Positions 55,398-64,000 of a stretch of DNA of 64,000 nucleotides are shown here, in pieces. Numbering within the stretch: position 1 is the stretch's first letter; each line of letters opens with the position of its first letter. The DNA is taken from contig NZ_LR134310.1 of assembly GCF_900636745.1 (NCBI RefSeq), positions 1,356,501-1,420,500 of the forward strand, given 5' to 3'. The notes below the pieces were generated by a model that saw nothing but the letters and a program-made list of their open reading frames with translations, did not search any database and was not told the DNA's origin. The DNA comes from Actinobacillus equuli. Lineage in GTDB: Bacteria > Pseudomonadota > Gammaproteobacteria > Enterobacterales > Pasteurellaceae. Both the position numbers and the translations under genes were made by a program.

Positions 55398-55411
55398 TTG
55401 ATAATTATCAA
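55398..55411. promoter_or_regulatory. Perfect FNR box upstream of napF
   Basis: TTGATAATTATCAA is an exact match to TTGAT-N4-ATCAA and a perfect palindrome. Its centre is 111 bp before the napF start codon. It lies between napF and the divergent quinone reductase, so it could act on either. Confidence 0.85.
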
Positions 55412-55515
55412 TCTTTCCTGTTGTTCCTCAGCAAATACCTCCTTCGAGTAATAAAAGCAGACCAGTAAAAATCGGATAATGCCGACCATTTAATTAGACT
55501 TGTAATGGGGATGCT

Positions 55516-56049
55516 TTGTCCGATTTTAGCCAACAATCATTACCTCGGCGCAGTTTTTTATGTGGACATTTTTTAAACGCGTTACAAACGGAGCAGGTAA
55601 AGCAACAAGGACATAATGCGATTCGCCCGCCTTGGACAAATCTTGCAGATTTTTATCAAAAATGCACCGCTTGTAATAACTGCATATCTGCTTGCGAAAC
55701 CCAAATTATCATCAAAGGTGCCGGCGGTTATCCGGAAATAGATTTTAACCGTGGTGAATGTACCTTTTGCCAAGCTTGTGTGAAAAGTTGTGAGGCGAAT
55801 GTTTTCTTAGCGATAACGGAACAGCCTTGGACGCATAAAGTGGAAGTGCAAGACAGTTGTTTGCTAAAACAACGTGTTGAGTGTCGCTCTTGCGGTGATA
55901 GTTGTGAAAGCCGAGCCATTCGTTTTCGTCCGGCATTGGGCGGAATTGCAAATTTAGTGCTAGATTTGACCGCTTGTAATGGTTGTGGCGCTTGTTTGAG
56001 TGTTTGCCCGACCAAAGCAATTAGAATTAATAGGGAAAATAATGAGTAA
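55516..56049 (+). CDS. napF: Ferredoxin-type protein NapF
   Basis: Cytoplasmic Fe-S protein that helps assemble the NapA iron-sulfur centre before export. The 177-residue protein has an N-terminal PRRSFLCG region, then cysteine clusters CTACNNCISAC, CTFCQACVKSC, CRSCGDSC and CNGCGACLSVCP, as in E. coli NapF. The start is TTG at 55516 (reading M-S-D-F-S), with GGGG just upstream; no in-frame ATG suits. Two uptake signals are embedded in the coding region and encode the Thr-Ala-Cys of two cluster motifs. It overlaps napD by 8 bp. Confidence 0.93.
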   Translation: MSDFSQQSLPRRSFLCGHFLNALQTEQVKQQGHNAIRPPWTNLADFYQKCTACNNCISACETQIIIKGAGGYPEIDFNRGECTFCQACVKSCEANVFLAITEQPWTHKVEVQDSCLLKQRVECRSCGDSCESRAIRFRPALGGIANLVLDLTACNGCGACLSVCPTKAIRINRENNE

Positions 56050-56302
56050 TTTAGAAAGCCAGAACTGGTATGTCTGCAGCCTTGTGGTACAAGCGAAGCC
56101 AGCTAAACTTGAGCAAGTGAAAGCGGATATCTTAACGATTCCTTATGCAGAGATTCATGGCGAGAAAGCCGAAGAAGGTAAATTAGTGGTCACGCTAGAA
56201 AGTGACAGACAGCTTGCGCTTGCCGATTTAATTGAACAAGTGAAAGATATTAGTGGTGTTATCGTAGTATCACTTATTTCAAATTATATTGATGAGCAAT
56301 AA
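56042..56302 (+). CDS. napD: NapA signal-peptide chaperone NapD
   Basis: An 86-residue ferredoxin-like-fold protein that binds the NapA Tat signal and delays export until cofactors are loaded. It starts MSNLESQNWYVCSLVVQAKP and keeps the family pattern EIHGEKAEEGKLVV. The ATG at 56042 overlaps the end of napF (translational coupling). napA follows after 33 nt. Confidence 0.93.
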   Translation: MSNLESQNWYVCSLVVQAKPAKLEQVKADILTIPYAEIHGEKAEEGKLVVTLESDRQLALADLIEQVKDISGVIVVSLISNYIDEQ

Positions 56303-56335
56303 TTTTTAATCATTTTAATAAACGTGGGAAACATT

Positions 56336-58819
56336 ATGGAACTCAATCGTAGAGATTTTATGAAAGCAAACGCGGCAATTGCTGCGGCTGCTGCGGCAGG
56401 AATGACGATTCCTGTCAAAAATGTTTATGCTGCTGATGACGGTATTAAATGGGACAAAGCGCCATGCCGTTTCTGCGGTACGGGTTGTAGTGTACTTGTC
56501 GGTACTAAAGACGGTCGTGTTGTTGCAACGCAAGGTGACCCGGATGCAGAAGTAAACCGTGGTTTAAACTGTATCAAAGGTTACTTCCTTTCAAAAATTA
56601 TGTACGGTGCAGACCGTGTACAAACGCCTTTGTTACGTATGAAAGACGGTAAATTCCATAAAGAAGGTGATTTCACACCGGTTTCTTGGGATCAAGCTTT
56701 CAGCATTATGGCGGAAAAAGTTAAAGCGACTTTAAAAGCGAAAGGCGGTAATGCGGTAGGTATGTTCTCATCAGGCCAAACCACCATTTTTGAAGGTGTC
56801 GCGAAAGTAAAACTTTGGAAAGCCGGCTTACGTTCTAACACAATCGACCCGAATGCACGTCACTGTATGGCGTCTGCGGCAGTTGCGTTTATGCGTACCT
56901 TTGGTATGGATGAACCGATGGGTTGTTATAACGACATTGAGAAAACCGATGCATTCGTGCTTTGGGGTTCAAATATGGCGGAAATGCACCCGATTTTATG
57001 GAGCCGTATTTCTGATCGCCGTTTATCTGACGATAAAGTAAAAGTCGTAGTAATGTCCACTTTTGAACATCGTTCGTTTGAACTTGCGGATACACCGATT
57101 ATCTTCAAACCGCATTCGGATTTAGCGATTCTTAACTATATCGCAAACTACATTATCCAAAACGATAAAGTGAACTGGGATTTCGTGAATAAACACACCA
57201 AGTTCAAACGTGGTGAAACCGACATCGGTTACGGTTTACGTCCGGAACATCCGCTCCAACAAGCGGCTAAAAATGCGAAAACTGCGGGCAAAATGTACGA
57301 TTCTGATTTTGAAGAATTCAAGAAAATCGTTGAGCCTTACACATTAGAAAAAGCACATGAAATTTCCGGTGTGCCGAAAGATCAGCTAGAAACTTTAGCG
57401 AAAATGTATGCGGATCCGGAACAAAAACTGGTTTCTTACTGGACAATGGGCTTTAACCAACATACACGTGGTGTGTGGGTAAACCATATGATGTACAACG
57501 TACATTTACTTACCGGTAAGATTTCAATTCCGGGTTGTGGTCCATTCTCATTAACCGGTCAGCCGTCAGCTTGTGGTACGGCACGTGAAGTGGGTACTTT
57601 CGTACATCGTTTACCGGCGGACATGGTGGTAACCAATCCGAAACACGTTGAGATCGTAGAAAAAGCGTGGAAATTACCAAAAGGCACAATCCCGACTAAA
57701 CCGGGTTACCCTGCGGTAATGCAAAGCCGTATGTTGAAAGACGGTAAATTAAATTTCTTATGGCAGCTTTGTACTAACAATATGCAAGGTGGTCCGAACA
57801 TTAATGAAGAAATTTTCCCTGGATGGCGTAATCCTGAAAACTTTATCGTCGTTTCAGATCCATATCCTTCAGTATCAGCAGTGGCGGCAGACTTAATTCT
57901 TCCAACTTGTATGTGGGTAGAAAAAGAAGGTGCTTACGGTAATGCGGAACGCCGTACCCAATTCTGGCGTCAGCAAGTGAAAGGCCCGGGCGAATCTCGT
58001 TCAGATTTATGGCAAATTGTTGAGTTCTCAAAATACTTCAAAACGGATGAAGTATGGGGCGAAGAACTGTTAGCGCAAATGCCGGAATACCGTGGTAAAA
58101 CCCTTTATGAAGTGCTTTATCTCAACGGCGAAGTAAACAAATATAAAGTGCCGACTAACGTGCCGGGTTATATCAATGATGAGGCGGAGCACTTCGGTTT
58201 CTACTTACAAAAAGGTTTATTTGAAGAGTATGCACAATTCGGTCGTGGTCACGGTCACGATTTAGCGGATTTCGATACTTACCACCAAGTACGCGGTTTA
58301 CGTTGGCCGGTGGTTGACGGTAAAGAAACCTTATGGCGTTACCGTGAAGGCTTTGACCCGTATGTGAAAGCTGGCGAAGGTGTATCGTTCTACGGTTATC
58401 CGGATAAGAAAGCGATCATCTTAGGCGTACCTTACGAAGCACCAGCAGAGAGCCCGGATGAAGAATACGATTTATGGCTATGTACCGGTCGTGTACTTGA
58501 ACATTGGCATACCGGCACGATGACACGTCGTGTGCCGGAGTTACACCGTTCGTTCCCGAACAACTTATGTTGGATGCACCCGACAGATGCGAAAAAACGT
58601 GGTTTACGTCATGGTGACAAGGTGAAATTAATTACCCGTCGTGGTGAAATGATTACCCACTTAGATACACGTGGTCGTAACAAGTGTCCGGAAGGCTTAA
58701 TTTACACGACCTTCTTCGATGCCGGTCAGTTGGCCAATAAATTAGTGTTAGATGCGACAGACCCGATTTCAGGTGAGACAGACTTCAAGAAATGTGCGGT
58801 TAAAGTGGTTAAGGCTTAA
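56336..58819 (+). CDS. napA: Periplasmic nitrate reductase catalytic subunit NapA
   Basis: Reduces nitrate to nitrite in the periplasm with a bis-MGD molybdenum cofactor. The 827-residue precursor has a Tat signal ([11 protein letters not shown], cleaved after about residue 32), 4Fe-4S cysteines C44, C47, C51 and C79 (CRFCGTGC and GLNC), and the molybdenum-ligand cysteine C177 in [11 protein letters not shown]. The ATG at 56336 directly precedes the Tat motif. It is followed by 186 bp of repeat sequence before napG. Confidence 0.97.
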   Translation: MELNRRDFMKANAAIAAAAAAGMTIPVKNVYAADDGIKWDKAPCRFCGTGCSVLVGTKDGRVVATQGDPDAEVNRGLNCIKGYFLSKIMYGADRVQTPLLRMKDGKFHKEGDFTPVSWDQAFSIMAEKVKATLKAKGGNAVGMFSSGQTTIFEGVAKVKLWKAGLRSNTIDPNARHCMASAAVAFMRTFGMDEPMGCYNDIEKTDAFVLWGSNMAEMHPILWSRISDRRLSDDKVKVVVMSTFEHRSFELADTPIIFKPHSDLAILNYIANYIIQNDKVNWDFVNKHTKFKRGETDIGYGLRPEHPLQQAAKNAKTAGKMYDSDFEEFKKIVEPYTLEKAHEISGVPKDQLETLAKMYADPEQKLVSYWTMGFNQHTRGVWVNHMMYNVHLLTGKISIPGCGPFSLTGQPSACGTAREVGTFVHRLPADMVVTNPKHVEIVEKAWKLPKGTIPTKPGYPAVMQSRMLKDGKLNFLWQLCTNNMQGGPNINEEIFPGWRNPENFIVVSDPYPSVSAVAADLILPTCMWVEKEGAYGNAERRTQFWRQQVKGPGESRSDLWQIVEFSKYFKTDEVWGEELLAQMPEYRGKTLYEVLYLNGEVNKYKVPTNVPGYINDEAEHFGFYLQKGLFEEYAQFGRGHGHDLADFDTYHQVRGLRWPVVDGKETLWRYREGFDPYVKAGEGVSFYGYPDKKAIILGVPYEAPAESPDEEYDLWLCTGRVLEHWHTGTMTRRVPELHRSFPNNLCWMHPTDAKKRGLRHGDKVKLITRRGEMITHLDTRGRNKCPEGLIYTTFFDAGQLANKLVLDATDPISGETDFKKCAVKVVKA

Positions 58820-58831
58820 TGAGACATTTTA

Positions 58832-58895
58832 CTCTCTCCCTTTATGGGAGAGAGACAGGCTAACGAAACGTTTAGTGAGTTAGCCAGAGAGAGGG
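58832..58895 (+). repeat. Family B two-arm repeat, copy 3
   Basis: CTCTCTCCC (58832-58840), GGGAGAGAG (58846-58854), then a hairpin with stem GGCTAAC/GTTAGCC around GAAACGTTTAGTGA (58858-58885), then AGAGAGAGGG. Sense orientation, 12 nt after the napA stop codon. The loop is nearly the same as in copy 2 (GAAGCGTTCAGCGA) although the stem is wholly different. Confidence 0.88.
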
Positions 58896-58922
58896 TAAGC
58901 GGTTACATTTAATCTGAATTTT

Positions 58923-58987
58923 CCCTCTCCCTGATAAAAATTGCCTTACGCAATTTTTATCTGTCCCTCTCTCGTAAGGGGCGAGGG
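58923..58987 (-). repeat. Family B two-arm repeat, copy 4
   Basis: Inverted relative to copy 3. On the minus strand: CCCTCGCCCCTTACGAGAGAGGG hairpin in two halves (CCCTCGCC and GAGAGGG), ACAG, a stem ATAAAAATTG/CAATTTTTAT around CGTAAGG, then CAGGGAGAGGG. It ends 18 nt before napG. Together copies 3 and 4 fill the napA-napG gap. Confidence 0.85.
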
Positions 58988-59005
58988 TAAGATAAGGATA
59001 CTACT

Positions 59006-59911
59006 ATGAAACTTGACCCAAATCGCCGTCAATTTTTGAAAAATGCGACCAGAACGGCTGCCGGTATTTGCGGTGTTGGTGTGATTCTCGGATTACAGCA
59101 ACAACAAGCGAATGCAAAAGAAGGTGTAGCGCTTCGTCCACCGGGTGCATTACCTGAAAAAGACTTTTTAGCGGCTTGTACCCGCTGTGGGCAGTGCGTA
59201 CAGGCTTGTCCGTACGATATGTTGCATTTGGCTAGCCTGATTTCGCCAATGGAAGCCGGTACGCCTTACTTTGTAGCCCGTGATAAGCCTTGCGAGATGT
59301 GTGTGGATATTCCTTGTATGAATGCTTGTCCAAGCGGTGCATTGAGTGAGGAACTCACCGATATCAATGATGCTCGCATGGGATTAGCCGTGTTACTGGA
59401 TCATGAGACTTGTTTGAACTGGCAAGGCTTACGTTGTGATGTTTGTTATCGTGTTTGCCCTCTGATTGATAAAGCTATCACATTAGAAGAAGTACATAAT
59501 AACCGAACTCATATTCATGCTAAGTTGATTCCAACCGTACATTCCGATGTTTGTACCGGTTGCGGGAAGTGTGAACAGGCTTGTGTATTAGAAGAAGCGG
59601 CAATCAAAGTATTACCGATGGATCTTGCTAAAGGTTTACTTGGCAGACATTACCGCTTAGGTTGGAAAGAAAAACAAAATGCCGGTAAGGCGTTATTGGA
59701 AGATCAACATCCGGACGGTTTACGTCCAGCGTTAGACGCCCGTATGCCGGAAGGAATGAGCGAACCGACTTACCAATTTATGCAGGTTCAGCCGAATCAG
59801 AAAGTAGCAACGCCAAATCGTGCTACTTACGATTACGTACCGAAATCAACCACGGTGCCGGAAGCGGAACATTTCCCTAACTTAGATTTAAACATTAAGG
59901 GGGTGAAATAA
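59006..59911 (+). CDS. napG: Ferredoxin-type quinol dehydrogenase component NapG
   Basis: Periplasmic Fe-S protein that forms an alternative quinol dehydrogenase with NapH for NapAB. The 301-residue precursor has a Tat signal ([15 protein letters not shown]) and four 4Fe-4S motifs: [35 protein letters not shown] and [11 protein letters not shown]. Its stop codon overlaps the napH start (TAATG). Confidence 0.95.
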   Translation: MKLDPNRRQFLKNATRTAAGICGVGVILGLQQQQANAKEGVALRPPGALPEKDFLAACTRCGQCVQACPYDMLHLASLISPMEAGTPYFVARDKPCEMCVDIPCMNACPSGALSEELTDINDARMGLAVLLDHETCLNWQGLRCDVCYRVCPLIDKAITLEEVHNNRTHIHAKLIPTVHSDVCTGCGKCEQACVLEEAAIKVLPMDLAKGLLGRHYRLGWKEKQNAGKALLEDQHPDGLRPALDARMPEGMSEPTYQFMQVQPNQKVATPNRATYDYVPKSTTVPEAEHFPNLDLNIKGVK

Positions 59912-60804
59912 TGGCTGAAGTGAAATACGTACCGAATAAACCTAAAGATGCGGGACTTGAGGCCCGACAAAAATTAGGTTGGTGGCGAGCTTATCGTTTC
60001 CTCATTCTGCGCCGTTTGAGCCAATTAAGCATTATCTTAATGTTTTTAAGCGGGCCCTTCTGGAATGTTTGGATTCTAAAAGGCAATTATAGCGGCAGTA
60101 TGCTGTTTGATAGCGTGCCAATGAGCGATCCGCTGATGACGGCAGAAAGCCTAGCGACCGGTTATCTACCGGAATGGACAACGATTTTAGGCGCTCTGAT
60201 TATCGTGGCATTTTATGCGATTGTGGCAAGTAAAGCCTTTTGTAGTTGGGTTTGCCCAATGAATATGGTGACCGATGCTGCCGCATGGCTGAGACGTAAG
60301 TTAGGTATTCGCCAAAGTGCGAAAATCTCGCGTAATTTACGCTATGTAATTTTAGTGATGATTTTAGTCGGCAGTGCAATCTCGGGAACTCTATTGTGGG
60401 AGTGGATTAACCCAGTTGCTGCATTAGGACGAGCCTTTGTCTTTGGTTTAGGCGCAACCGTATGGCTGGTTGCGATCATTTTCCTGTTTGACTTGCTGGT
60501 TGTGGAACACGGCTGGTGCGGACATTTATGCCCAATCGGTGCAACTTATGCATTGATTGGTGCAAAAAGTGTCATAAAAGTGAATGTAGTGGATCGTAAC
60601 CGTTGTGACCGCTGTATGGACTGCTACAACGTATGTCCGGAACCTCAAGTATTAAGAGTTCCGTTACACGGTAAACCGGAAGACAGTACCGTTGTACTTT
60701 CGAAAGACTGTATTAGCTGCGGACGTTGTATCGATGTATGTGCAGAGAAAGTCTTTGCATTCGGTACACGCTTTCAAGGCAGTATTGAAGTGAAAAATGT
60801 TTAA
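59911..60804 (+). CDS. napH: Membrane ferredoxin-type protein NapH
   Basis: Quinol-oxidising membrane partner of NapG. The 297-residue protein has four membrane helices (about 32-52, 88-108, 143-165 and 180-205), two cytoplasmic CxxxCP motifs (FCSWVCPM and WCGHLCPIG) and two C-terminal 4Fe-4S motifs (CDRCMDCYNVCP and CISCGRCIDVC). It is coupled to napG by a one-base overlap and followed by 210 bp of repeats before napB. Confidence 0.95.
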   Translation: MAEVKYVPNKPKDAGLEARQKLGWWRAYRFLILRRLSQLSIILMFLSGPFWNVWILKGNYSGSMLFDSVPMSDPLMTAESLATGYLPEWTTILGALIIVAFYAIVASKAFCSWVCPMNMVTDAAAWLRRKLGIRQSAKISRNLRYVILVMILVGSAISGTLLWEWINPVAALGRAFVFGLGATVWLVAIIFLFDLLVVEHGWCGHLCPIGATYALIGAKSVIKVNVVDRNRCDRCMDCYNVCPEPQVLRVPLHGKPEDSTVVLSKDCISCGRCIDVCAEKVFAFGTRFQGSIEVKNV

Positions 60805-60816
60805 TAAAGCCCAGTA

Positions 60817-60893
60817 AAGGGACATTCCTTTCGTCCGTTTACAGGAGAAAGATAGGCAGAAATTGCGTTAGGCAATTTCTGGTATAGAAGGGG
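60817..60893 (+). repeat. Family B two-arm repeat, degenerate copy 5
   Basis: Arm 1 is poorly kept (TCCTTTCGTCC...AGGAGAAAGA), but arm 2 is a perfect 10-bp stem CAGAAATTGC/GCAATTTCTG around GTTAG, so the core reads GCGTTAGGC as in the other copies, and AGAAGGGG follows. It starts 13 nt after napH. Confidence 0.6.
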
Positions 60894-60938
60894 AAAGCGG
60901 TTTAAATTCGCTAAAATTTTGCAAAAATGACCGCAGGC

Positions 60939-60978
60939 AAATCTCCCCTAACCCCTCTTTACTAAAGAGGGGGATTTA
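60939..60978. repeat. Family A intergenic repeat (CCCCTC hairpin)
   Basis: Same 37 bases as the copy at 7633, with CCCCTCTTT/AAAGAGGGG as the stem. It ends 37 nt before the napB start codon. Confidence 0.82.
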
Positions 60979-61014
60979 TAACCCTTTTTAATTTTTAAAA
61001 CGGAGTGATTTAAC

Positions 61015-61440
61015 ATGAGAAAATATCTCACCCTCTTATTGACCGCATTGGCGGGCTTTGCCGTGGCGGAAACGCAAGTGGCAAAAAGTATTGATAGCAC
61101 AGTGGAAAGTGTTGCCCCTGCTTATACCAATGCCCAGAAAGATGCAGGCAACATTCCTGTGACTTTCCCTCACCAACCACCGCTTGTTCCGCACAGTATT
61201 CGTGGTTTACAAGTAACGAAAAATACCAACCAATGCTTAGGTTGTCATAGCCCTGAAGTTGCGCCAACAACCGGTGCGACACGTGTACCGGCAAGCCATT
61301 TTATGGATCGTGACGGTAAACCGACTGAAGGAACTTCGCCACGTCGTTACTTCTGCCTACAGTGCCACGTACAACAAACGGACGTAAATCCGATTATTCA
61401 AAATAAATTTGACACGATTCGTCAAACACAAAGTAAATAA
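61015..61440 (+). CDS. napB: Diheme cytochrome c subunit NapB
   Basis: Periplasmic electron donor to NapA. The 141-residue precursor has a Sec signal peptide (MRKYLTLLLTALAGFAVA) and two c-type heme motifs, CLGCH and CLQCH, with PHSIRGLQVTKNTNQC before the first. GGAG precedes the ATG. It requires a cytochrome c maturation system, which is not encoded in this window. napC starts 8 nt after its stop codon. Confidence 0.95.
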   Translation: MRKYLTLLLTALAGFAVAETQVAKSIDSTVESVAPAYTNAQKDAGNIPVTFPHQPPLVPHSIRGLQVTKNTNQCLGCHSPEVAPTTGATRVPASHFMDRDGKPTEGTSPRRYFCLQCHVQQTDVNPIIQNKFDTIRQTQSK

Positions 61441-61448
61441 GGAGAAAG

Positions 61449-62066
61449 GTGATGATTAAGAAATTTTGGAACTGGTTCCGTACGCCGAGCAAAATGGCTG
61501 CCGGTACACTCATTATCATTTCTGCGATTGGCGGTATTTTAGCGTGGGGCGGTTTTAACCAAGGTTTAGAACATACCAATACCGAACAATTCTGTTCAGA
61601 CTGTCATATGAATGACGTAGTGCCTGAATATCGTGCTTCGGCTCACTACTCAAACCGTAGCGGTGTGAAAGCTATCTGTTCAGATTGTCACGTGCCACAC
61701 GAATTCCTTGATAAGTGGAAACGTAAAATCATCGCTTCAAAAGAAGTGTATGCACACTTTACCGGTAAAGTGGATACCAAAGAAAAATTTGAAGCACACC
61801 GCTTAGAAATGGCGGAACGTGAATGGGCGCGTATGAAAGCTAACGATTCGCAAGAGTGCCGTAACTGCCATAACTTTGAAGATATGGACTTTACTCAACA
61901 GAAAACCGTGGCGCAACAAATGCACGCAATGGCACAAGATCAAGGCAAAACTTGTATCGACTGTCACAAAGGTATTGCACACAACCTTCCACATATGGAA
62001 AAAATTCAAAAGAGCTTCATTCCTGAAGATATGTTGAAAAAAGAACAACCAGCGGAAGGCAAATAA
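61449..62066 (+). CDS. napC: Tetraheme cytochrome c quinol dehydrogenase NapC
   Basis: NapC/NirT-family membrane-anchored cytochrome passing electrons from menaquinol to NapB. The 205-residue protein has one N-terminal membrane helix (about 17-36) and four heme motifs: CSDCH (in QFCSDCHMN), CSDCH (in AICSDCHVP), CRNCH and CIDCH. A conserved His-Asn-Leu-Pro segment (GIAHNLPH) closes the domain. It is the last gene of napFDAGHBC. Confidence 0.95.
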   Translation: MMIKKFWNWFRTPSKMAAGTLIIISAIGGILAWGGFNQGLEHTNTEQFCSDCHMNDVVPEYRASAHYSNRSGVKAICSDCHVPHEFLDKWKRKIIASKEVYAHFTGKVDTKEKFEAHRLEMAEREWARMKANDSQECRNCHNFEDMDFTQQKTVAQQMHAMAQDQGKTCIDCHKGIAHNLPHMEKIQKSFIPEDMLKKEQPAEGK

Positions 62067-62095
62067 CAAGCGGTCGGATTTTTATTCGATTTTAC

Positions 62096-62129
62096 GATCC
62101 CCAAGTACGGTGTACTTGGGGATTTTTTT
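62096..62129 (+). terminator. Terminator of the nap operon
   Basis: GATCCCCAAGTAC pairs with GTACTTGGGGATT-type sequence (12-bp stem, short loop) and is followed by T7. It lies 29 nt after napC and just after an uptake signal. Confidence 0.93.
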
Positions 62130-62177
62130 GCGAATTATGCTATACTTTGTGCAATTTTTGTTACGGATCAATCCTTT

Positions 62178-63206
62178 ATGAAACACAGTTTAACTCCTTT
62201 CCATACTTTCCATTTACCGGCAAATGCAAGCAAAATCGTTGAATTCAGCAGTGCCGAACAATTACTTAACGAATGGCAAACCGCCGTAAACAATCATCAG
62301 CCGGTACTGATTTTAGGACAAGGCTCAAATGTGATTTTCTTAGATGATTTTGACGGTTGCGTATTCATCAACAAATTAAAAGGTATTACGCATCACGAAG
62401 ATGAACAATTCCACTATCTGCACGTGCAAGGCGGTGAAAGTTGGCATGAGCTGGTGAAATGGACGCTAGCAAACAATATTGCAGGTCTTGAGAATCTCGC
62501 ACTCATTCCGGGTGTGGCAGGTTCTGCACCGATTCAAAATATCGGTGCTTACGGGGTGGAATTTGAACGTGTGTGTGATTTTGTCGAAGTGCTGAATTTG
62601 CGCACCGGTGAAATTTTCCGTTTGACCAAACAAGAGTGCCAATTCGGTTATCGTGAAAGTGTGTTTAAACACCAATACAAAGACGAGTTTGCGATTCTCT
62701 CGGTCGGAATCAAATTGACAAAAGCATGGCAGCCGGTATTAAGTTATGGCTCATTAACTCAGTTTGATCCGCAAAGCGTAACGCCTCAACAAGTGTTTGA
62801 CGAAGTGTGTGCGGTACGTTCGGCAAAATTACCGAATCCGGACGAGTTCGGTAATGCCGGTAGTTTCTTTAAAAATCCAGTGATTGATGATGCAAAATTT
62901 GCGCAAATTCAGACCGCCTACCCGAATATTCCAAACTATCCGCAAGCAAACGGCACAGTAAAATTGGCGGCAGGTTGGTTGATTGACCAATGCGAATTGA
63001 AAGGCTTTCAAGTAGGTGGCGCGGCGGTACATGAAAAACAAGCGTTGGTATTGATTAATAAGCAAGCGGCAGCTGGTTCAGATGTAGTGGCATTAGCGAA
63101 AGAAGTACGCCGCCGTGTACGTGAAAAATTCGGGGTTGAATTGCATCCGGAAGTGCGTTTTATGGGCAAAAATGGCGAAGTGAATAGCGAAGAAGTCACG
63201 AGATAA
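62178..63206 (+). CDS. murB: UDP-N-acetylenolpyruvoylglucosamine reductase
   Basis: FAD enzyme that makes UDP-MurNAc from UDP-GlcNAc-enolpyruvate. The 342-residue protein (same length as E. coli MurB, type I) has the FAD motif [33 protein letters not shown], the proton-donor serine in [11 protein letters not shown] and the catalytic Glu in LHPEVRFMG. birA follows after 8 nt, as in E. coli. Confidence 0.97.
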   Translation: MKHSLTPFHTFHLPANASKIVEFSSAEQLLNEWQTAVNNHQPVLILGQGSNVIFLDDFDGCVFINKLKGITHHEDEQFHYLHVQGGESWHELVKWTLANNIAGLENLALIPGVAGSAPIQNIGAYGVEFERVCDFVEVLNLRTGEIFRLTKQECQFGYRESVFKHQYKDEFAILSVGIKLTKAWQPVLSYGSLTQFDPQSVTPQQVFDEVCAVRSAKLPNPDEFGNAGSFFKNPVIDDAKFAQIQTAYPNIPNYPQANGTVKLAAGWLIDQCELKGFQVGGAAVHEKQALVLINKQAAAGSDVVALAKEVRRRVREKFGVELHPEVRFMGKNGEVNSEEVTR

Positions 63207-63214
63207 CTAAAGTT

Positions 63215-63985
63215 ATGAGCAAATTAAACCAATCTCAGATCCAAACGGCGTTATTGTGCGGGCAAGCGTTGGTGTTTGATGAAATTGATTCGACCAACGA
63301 ATATCTACTCAAACATTATCAAACCTTGCCGCAAGGATCGGTTTGTTTGGCGGAGCAACAAACCGCCGGCAGAGGCAGACGTGGGCGCACTTGGTATTCA
63401 CCGCAAAGTGAAAATGTCTATTTTTCGATTTTATGGCATTACCCGACTGAAGACGCTGCGCATATTTCTTCGCTGAGTTTGGTGGTTTCACTGATTATTG
63501 CTGAAAGTTTGCAAGCGCAACAGGTTGAAAATATCCAAATCAAATGGCCGAATGATATTTATTATTGCGGCAAAAAAATGGGCGGGATTCTGATTGAAAC
63601 CAAAGCGGATCGCAATGGTATCCATTTAGTGATCGGCATCGGTTTGAATTTGGGAATGACCAAAGTGGATGAAAATATCGTGACCCAAGCATGGTCTGAT
63701 TTATCACGTTATCAGTTTGATCGTAATGCACTGGTGTGTCGCCTCGCTTATGAATTGCAAAAAAATCTCAAAATTTACCCGCTTGTTGGCTTTGAACATT
63801 ATGCCGAGCGTTGGCAAGCATTTGATATTTTTCGTGATCGGCCGGTAAAGCTGGTCACGGAAGGTAGTGAAATTCACGGTATTTCACGTGGTATCAATCA
63901 ACACGGTGAATTACTGCTTGAGCAAAACAGTGTTATTACCCCGTTCGGCATTGGTGAGATGTCATTGCGTGCTGACTCAAATTGA
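63215..63985 (+). CDS. birA: Biotin-[acetyl-CoA-carboxylase] ligase, without DNA-binding domain
   Basis: Activates biotin to biotinyl-AMP and transfers it to the AccB carrier. The 256-residue protein starts almost directly with the catalytic domain: EIDSTNEYLL, QQTAGRGRRGRTWYSP (ligase loop), IKWPNDIYYCGKKMGGILIE, GIGLNLG, then a small C-terminal SH3-like domain. The N-terminal helix-turn-helix found in E. coli BirA (321 residues) is missing, and there is no room for it because murB ends 8 nt upstream. It is thus a class I (non-repressor) ligase. Confidence 0.95.
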   Translation: MSKLNQSQIQTALLCGQALVFDEIDSTNEYLLKHYQTLPQGSVCLAEQQTAGRGRRGRTWYSPQSENVYFSILWHYPTEDAAHISSLSLVVSLIIAESLQAQQVENIQIKWPNDIYYCGKKMGGILIETKADRNGIHLVIGIGLNLGMTKVDENIVTQAWSDLSRYQFDRNALVCRLAYELQKNLKIYPLVGFEHYAERWQAFDIFRDRPVKLVTEGSEIHGISRGINQHGELLLEQNSVITPFGIGEMSLRADSN

Positions 63986-64000
63986 GTATTTTCGGATAAG

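Overview
The window looks like chromosomal DNA from a Pasteurellaceae bacterium of the Actinobacillus pleuropneumoniae group. The main evidence is about thirty exact copies, on both strands, of the 9-mer ACAAGCGGT. This is the core of the Apl-type DNA uptake signal sequence; Haemophilus influenzae uses AAGTGCGGT. Gene order also fits the gamma-proteobacteria: yigZ-trkH-hemG, mutY-yggX-mltC, epmA divergent from frdABCD, napFDAGHBC and murB-birA. I see no insertion sequence, prophage, rRNA operon, CRISPR array or oriC.

Layout. 1-4.1 kb: the 5' end of ftsP, then plsC, tpx and two ompA genes whose mature proteins are identical. 4.5-12.0 kb: ydiJ, menI, yidC, mnmE and mioC. 12.1-19.3 kb: a minus-strand 2,3-diketo-L-gulonate catabolic operon (yiaK, yiaL, yiaM, yiaN, two yiaO paralogues, lyxK). 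19.5-24.9 kb: a small serine hydrolase, an anaerobic heme-degradation pair (chuY plus a fused chuW-chuX), a glutathione S-transferase, lysA and the 37-residue lipoprotein gene lptM. 25-33.4 kb: ald, modF, fmt, a TAXI binding protein, yigZ-trkH-hemG and mscL. 33.5-38.9 kb: a DUF417-like membrane protein, an AT-rich pentapeptide-repeat/coiled-coil/membrane protein, hslUV, sfsA, an Ibs-like toxin locus interrupted by a stop codon, and yaeR. 38.9-43.9 kb: mutY-yggX-mltC, a duplicated tRNA-Phe/tRNA-Asn unit and ffh. 43.9-51 kb: murQ-anmK, an MFS protein, crcB, dcuB, dapF and epmA. 51.3-62.1 kb: frdABCD, a quinone reductase and napFDAGHBC. The window ends with murB and birA.

How the genes fit together. 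Many serve oxygen-limited respiration: fumarate reductase with a Dcu fumarate/succinate carrier, periplasmic nitrate reductase behind a perfect FNR-type palindrome, menaquinone-type HemG, and oxygen-independent heme opening by ChuW/ChuY. A second theme is host-sugar scavenging through the yia operon. Others handle cell-wall synthesis and recycling (murQ, anmK, murB, dapF, lysA) and protein quality control or export (hslUV, yidC, ffh).

The least expected structure lies between genes. One family of about 65-nt repeats (at least five two-arm copies plus two single-arm copies) sits inside the yia and nap operons. Each full copy has three purine/pyrimidine-rich strands that can pair in two mutually exclusive ways, and a second hairpin whose stem changes from copy to copy with base pairing preserved around a related loop. 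Two further structured repeat families are present. Other points for follow-up are the chuW-chuX fusion that keeps an internal ribosome binding site, the Ibs-like locus, the pentapeptide membrane protein, the ompA twins, and a very well-formed class II CRP promoter for ald.
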